Of a stretch of 64,000 nt of DNA, positions 62,888-64,000 are shown piece by piece. Numbering within the stretch: the first letter of the stretch is position 1; each line of letters starts with the position of its first letter. The stretch covers positions 8,104,501-8,168,500 of the forward strand of contig CM032228.1 of the NCBI GenBank assembly GCA_019009955.1. Reading direction: 5' to 3'. Made by a program: the position numbers and the translations under genes. The notes beneath the pieces are model-generated. The model saw only the letters and a list, made by a program, of their open reading frames with translations, made no database searches and was not told where the DNA came from. The stretch is from Riptortus pedestris. Lineage: Eukaryota > Arthropoda > Insecta > Hemiptera > Alydidae.

Positions 62888-63350
62888 AAACGGGGATATT
62901 TTAAATTTCTGAATTTTCTCCCCTCTAAGACCCCTCTTGTCGGATTTGAGGCATTATGGAACTTGATCTTTGTAACTATAAAAAAAAATGGCTCCTGCGT
63001 GACGAACTTTTATTTACTCCTTCAGATCGTAGCTCCGCACGAACAAAAAATAGTTCCGACGAACTATCCGACGGCCGAACTATTCTACTTGCACACAAAT
63101 GTTCAGAATTTTTTGAATTATTCTTATTCCCTTACATTCCTTTTAGGATGTATAGATCGGAGGAAGAAGAGCTACTCAGATGTGACTGAGAGTATTGTCA
63201 AAGTACATGCTTGTGACCATGTCACCGAGTCACCACGATACTCCTCATCAAAAGATGATATCTTTTACCGATTTCCTGTATGGGAAGTCATTATATTTAT
63301 TTTGGGTGTTGAGCGATTCCTACAGTGATTCTTGTCTTTATAAAAATGAA
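62888..63350. other. Partly family A-like, otherwise unassigned
   Basis: 62890-63010 is a worn core with a CTCCTGCGTGACGAACTTTT (5'-end-like) junction. 63010-63350 is not matched elsewhere; a 121-codon open frame crosses it but has no recognisable domain and starts within repeat sequence. Confidence 0.4.
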
Positions 63351-64000
63351 GTCCGTCACGCAGGAGTTGCGTAAGCTAAGCAGATTTCCCTCGTGAAGTT
63401 TAGTAATAGATAAACCAACATACTGCTAATACAACACCACCGTGAATATTAAGTGAATAAATACAAACGGTAATAAGAAATCATTCCCCCTGCGGGGAGT
63501 GTCTCAAATGTAAACAAACTGTTCTGCCAACGGCTGGCCATAAAGAAAAACAATAACTGAAACAAATCATAATATAAAATATTAATTTTATTGAAATTTA
63601 TGTACTATATGTAGTACTGACATTTATAATGAATCAGAATAATGTTTATCCCATCCAATCAAATTTTAGTAGTACAAGATTTAAGCCAGGAGTAGGGTCA
63701 CAAGAGCATATTTGCATGTATCTCGTATAATAAAGATCACTAGAACAGAATATTTGGTATTTGACCTTCGAATAATGTAGTTTATTATATAACAGTGTAT
63801 AATCTATGTAACACAAGTGAAAATGGGGGTTTACTGAAGACTGAAAACTGAAAAATGCAAATATCTCGGTTAATATTCAAGATAGAGAATAACATTATAT
63901 ATCAATATTTATAGTGAATTTAGTTTGCAATAAGATTAATTGTATACACTTTTTCGATCCAACTTATAGCAACGGAGATATTTCGAATTTTCAAAATGAA
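63351..64000 (+). mobile_element. Family A long copy, cut by the window edge
   Basis: GTCCGTCACGCAGGAGTTGC at 63351, long-subtype segment (GGGGAGTGTCTCAAATGTAA), core up to ATATTTCGAATTTTC at the window end. Confidence 0.85.

Noticed and set aside
62956..63328. Two overlapping open frames of 77 and 121 codons
   Set aside because: Begin in worn family A sequence; no motif, no splice or promoter evidence. Kept as unassigned sequence.

Overview
This is a eukaryotic, almost certainly arthropod (probably insect), nuclear window. It is AT-rich and dominated by transposable elements. It carries one recognisable host gene: a secreted or membrane-anchored M1 zinc aminopeptidase (aminopeptidase N, APN family) on the minus strand. 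Thirteen exons with GT..AG borders and consistent codon phases lie between 50169 (start codon) and 1710. They encode about 746 residues, from the signal peptide through the catalytic domain into the C-terminal helical domain. The last exons, roughly 150-250 residues by family comparison, must lie left of the window. A TATA box and an arthropod-type TCAGT initiator sit just upstream of the start. The species cannot be named from the sequence; the initiator, the element families and the repeat-filled introns fit an insect with a large genome.

Layout. 1-1431: 35-bp minisatellite. 1710-7016: exons 13, 12 and 11, with a piggyBac remnant and two tRNA-derived SINEs. 7.2-16.5 kb (intron 10): nested Helitron-like elements, two Tc1/mariner-type elements and a probable solo LTR. 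16.5-22.3 kb: exons 10, 9 and 8. 22.5-25.2 kb: two Helitron-like copies head to head, forming a 2.6-kb imperfect palindrome. 25.2-26.1 kb: LINE 3' end. 28.8-29.0 kb: exon 7. 31.7-34.1 kb: two long (CT)n tracts with exon 6, the zinc-binding exon, stranded between them. 36.5-46.4 kb: exons 5 to 2, with exon 3 wedged between three unrelated minisatellites. 46.9-48.4 kb: Jockey-like LINE. 50.0-50.2 kb: exon 1 and promoter. 50.5-64 kb: no gene recognised, only repeats (Helitrons, a Penelope-like fragment) and three AT-rich stretches without identifiable content.

Two repeat families make up most of the window. Family A (about 30 copies or pieces) starts near GTCCGTCACGCAGGGGCTGC, has an internal (TA)n block and ends in the palindrome TTTCCCTTAAGGGAAA plus TCTGCTAA. 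One nested copy shows insertion into a T-run without target duplication. I read it as a non-autonomous Helentron/DINE-1-like element. Family B (about 15 copies) ends in a CCCGG..CCGGG hairpin followed about 8 nt later by CTAG|T. That is a canonical Helitron 3' end. It carries a variable number of ~300-bp internal tandem units.

Most notable: (1) the APN exon with the HEXXH motif reads HDLAH and has several small indels; (2) the last 36 nt of exon 3 plus its splice donor have been tandemly amplified, giving 11 extra donors in intron 3; (3) family A 3' termini repeatedly point at exons, 10-75 bp from splice sites; (4) a hammerhead-ribozyme-like motif sits in the Penelope-like fragment.
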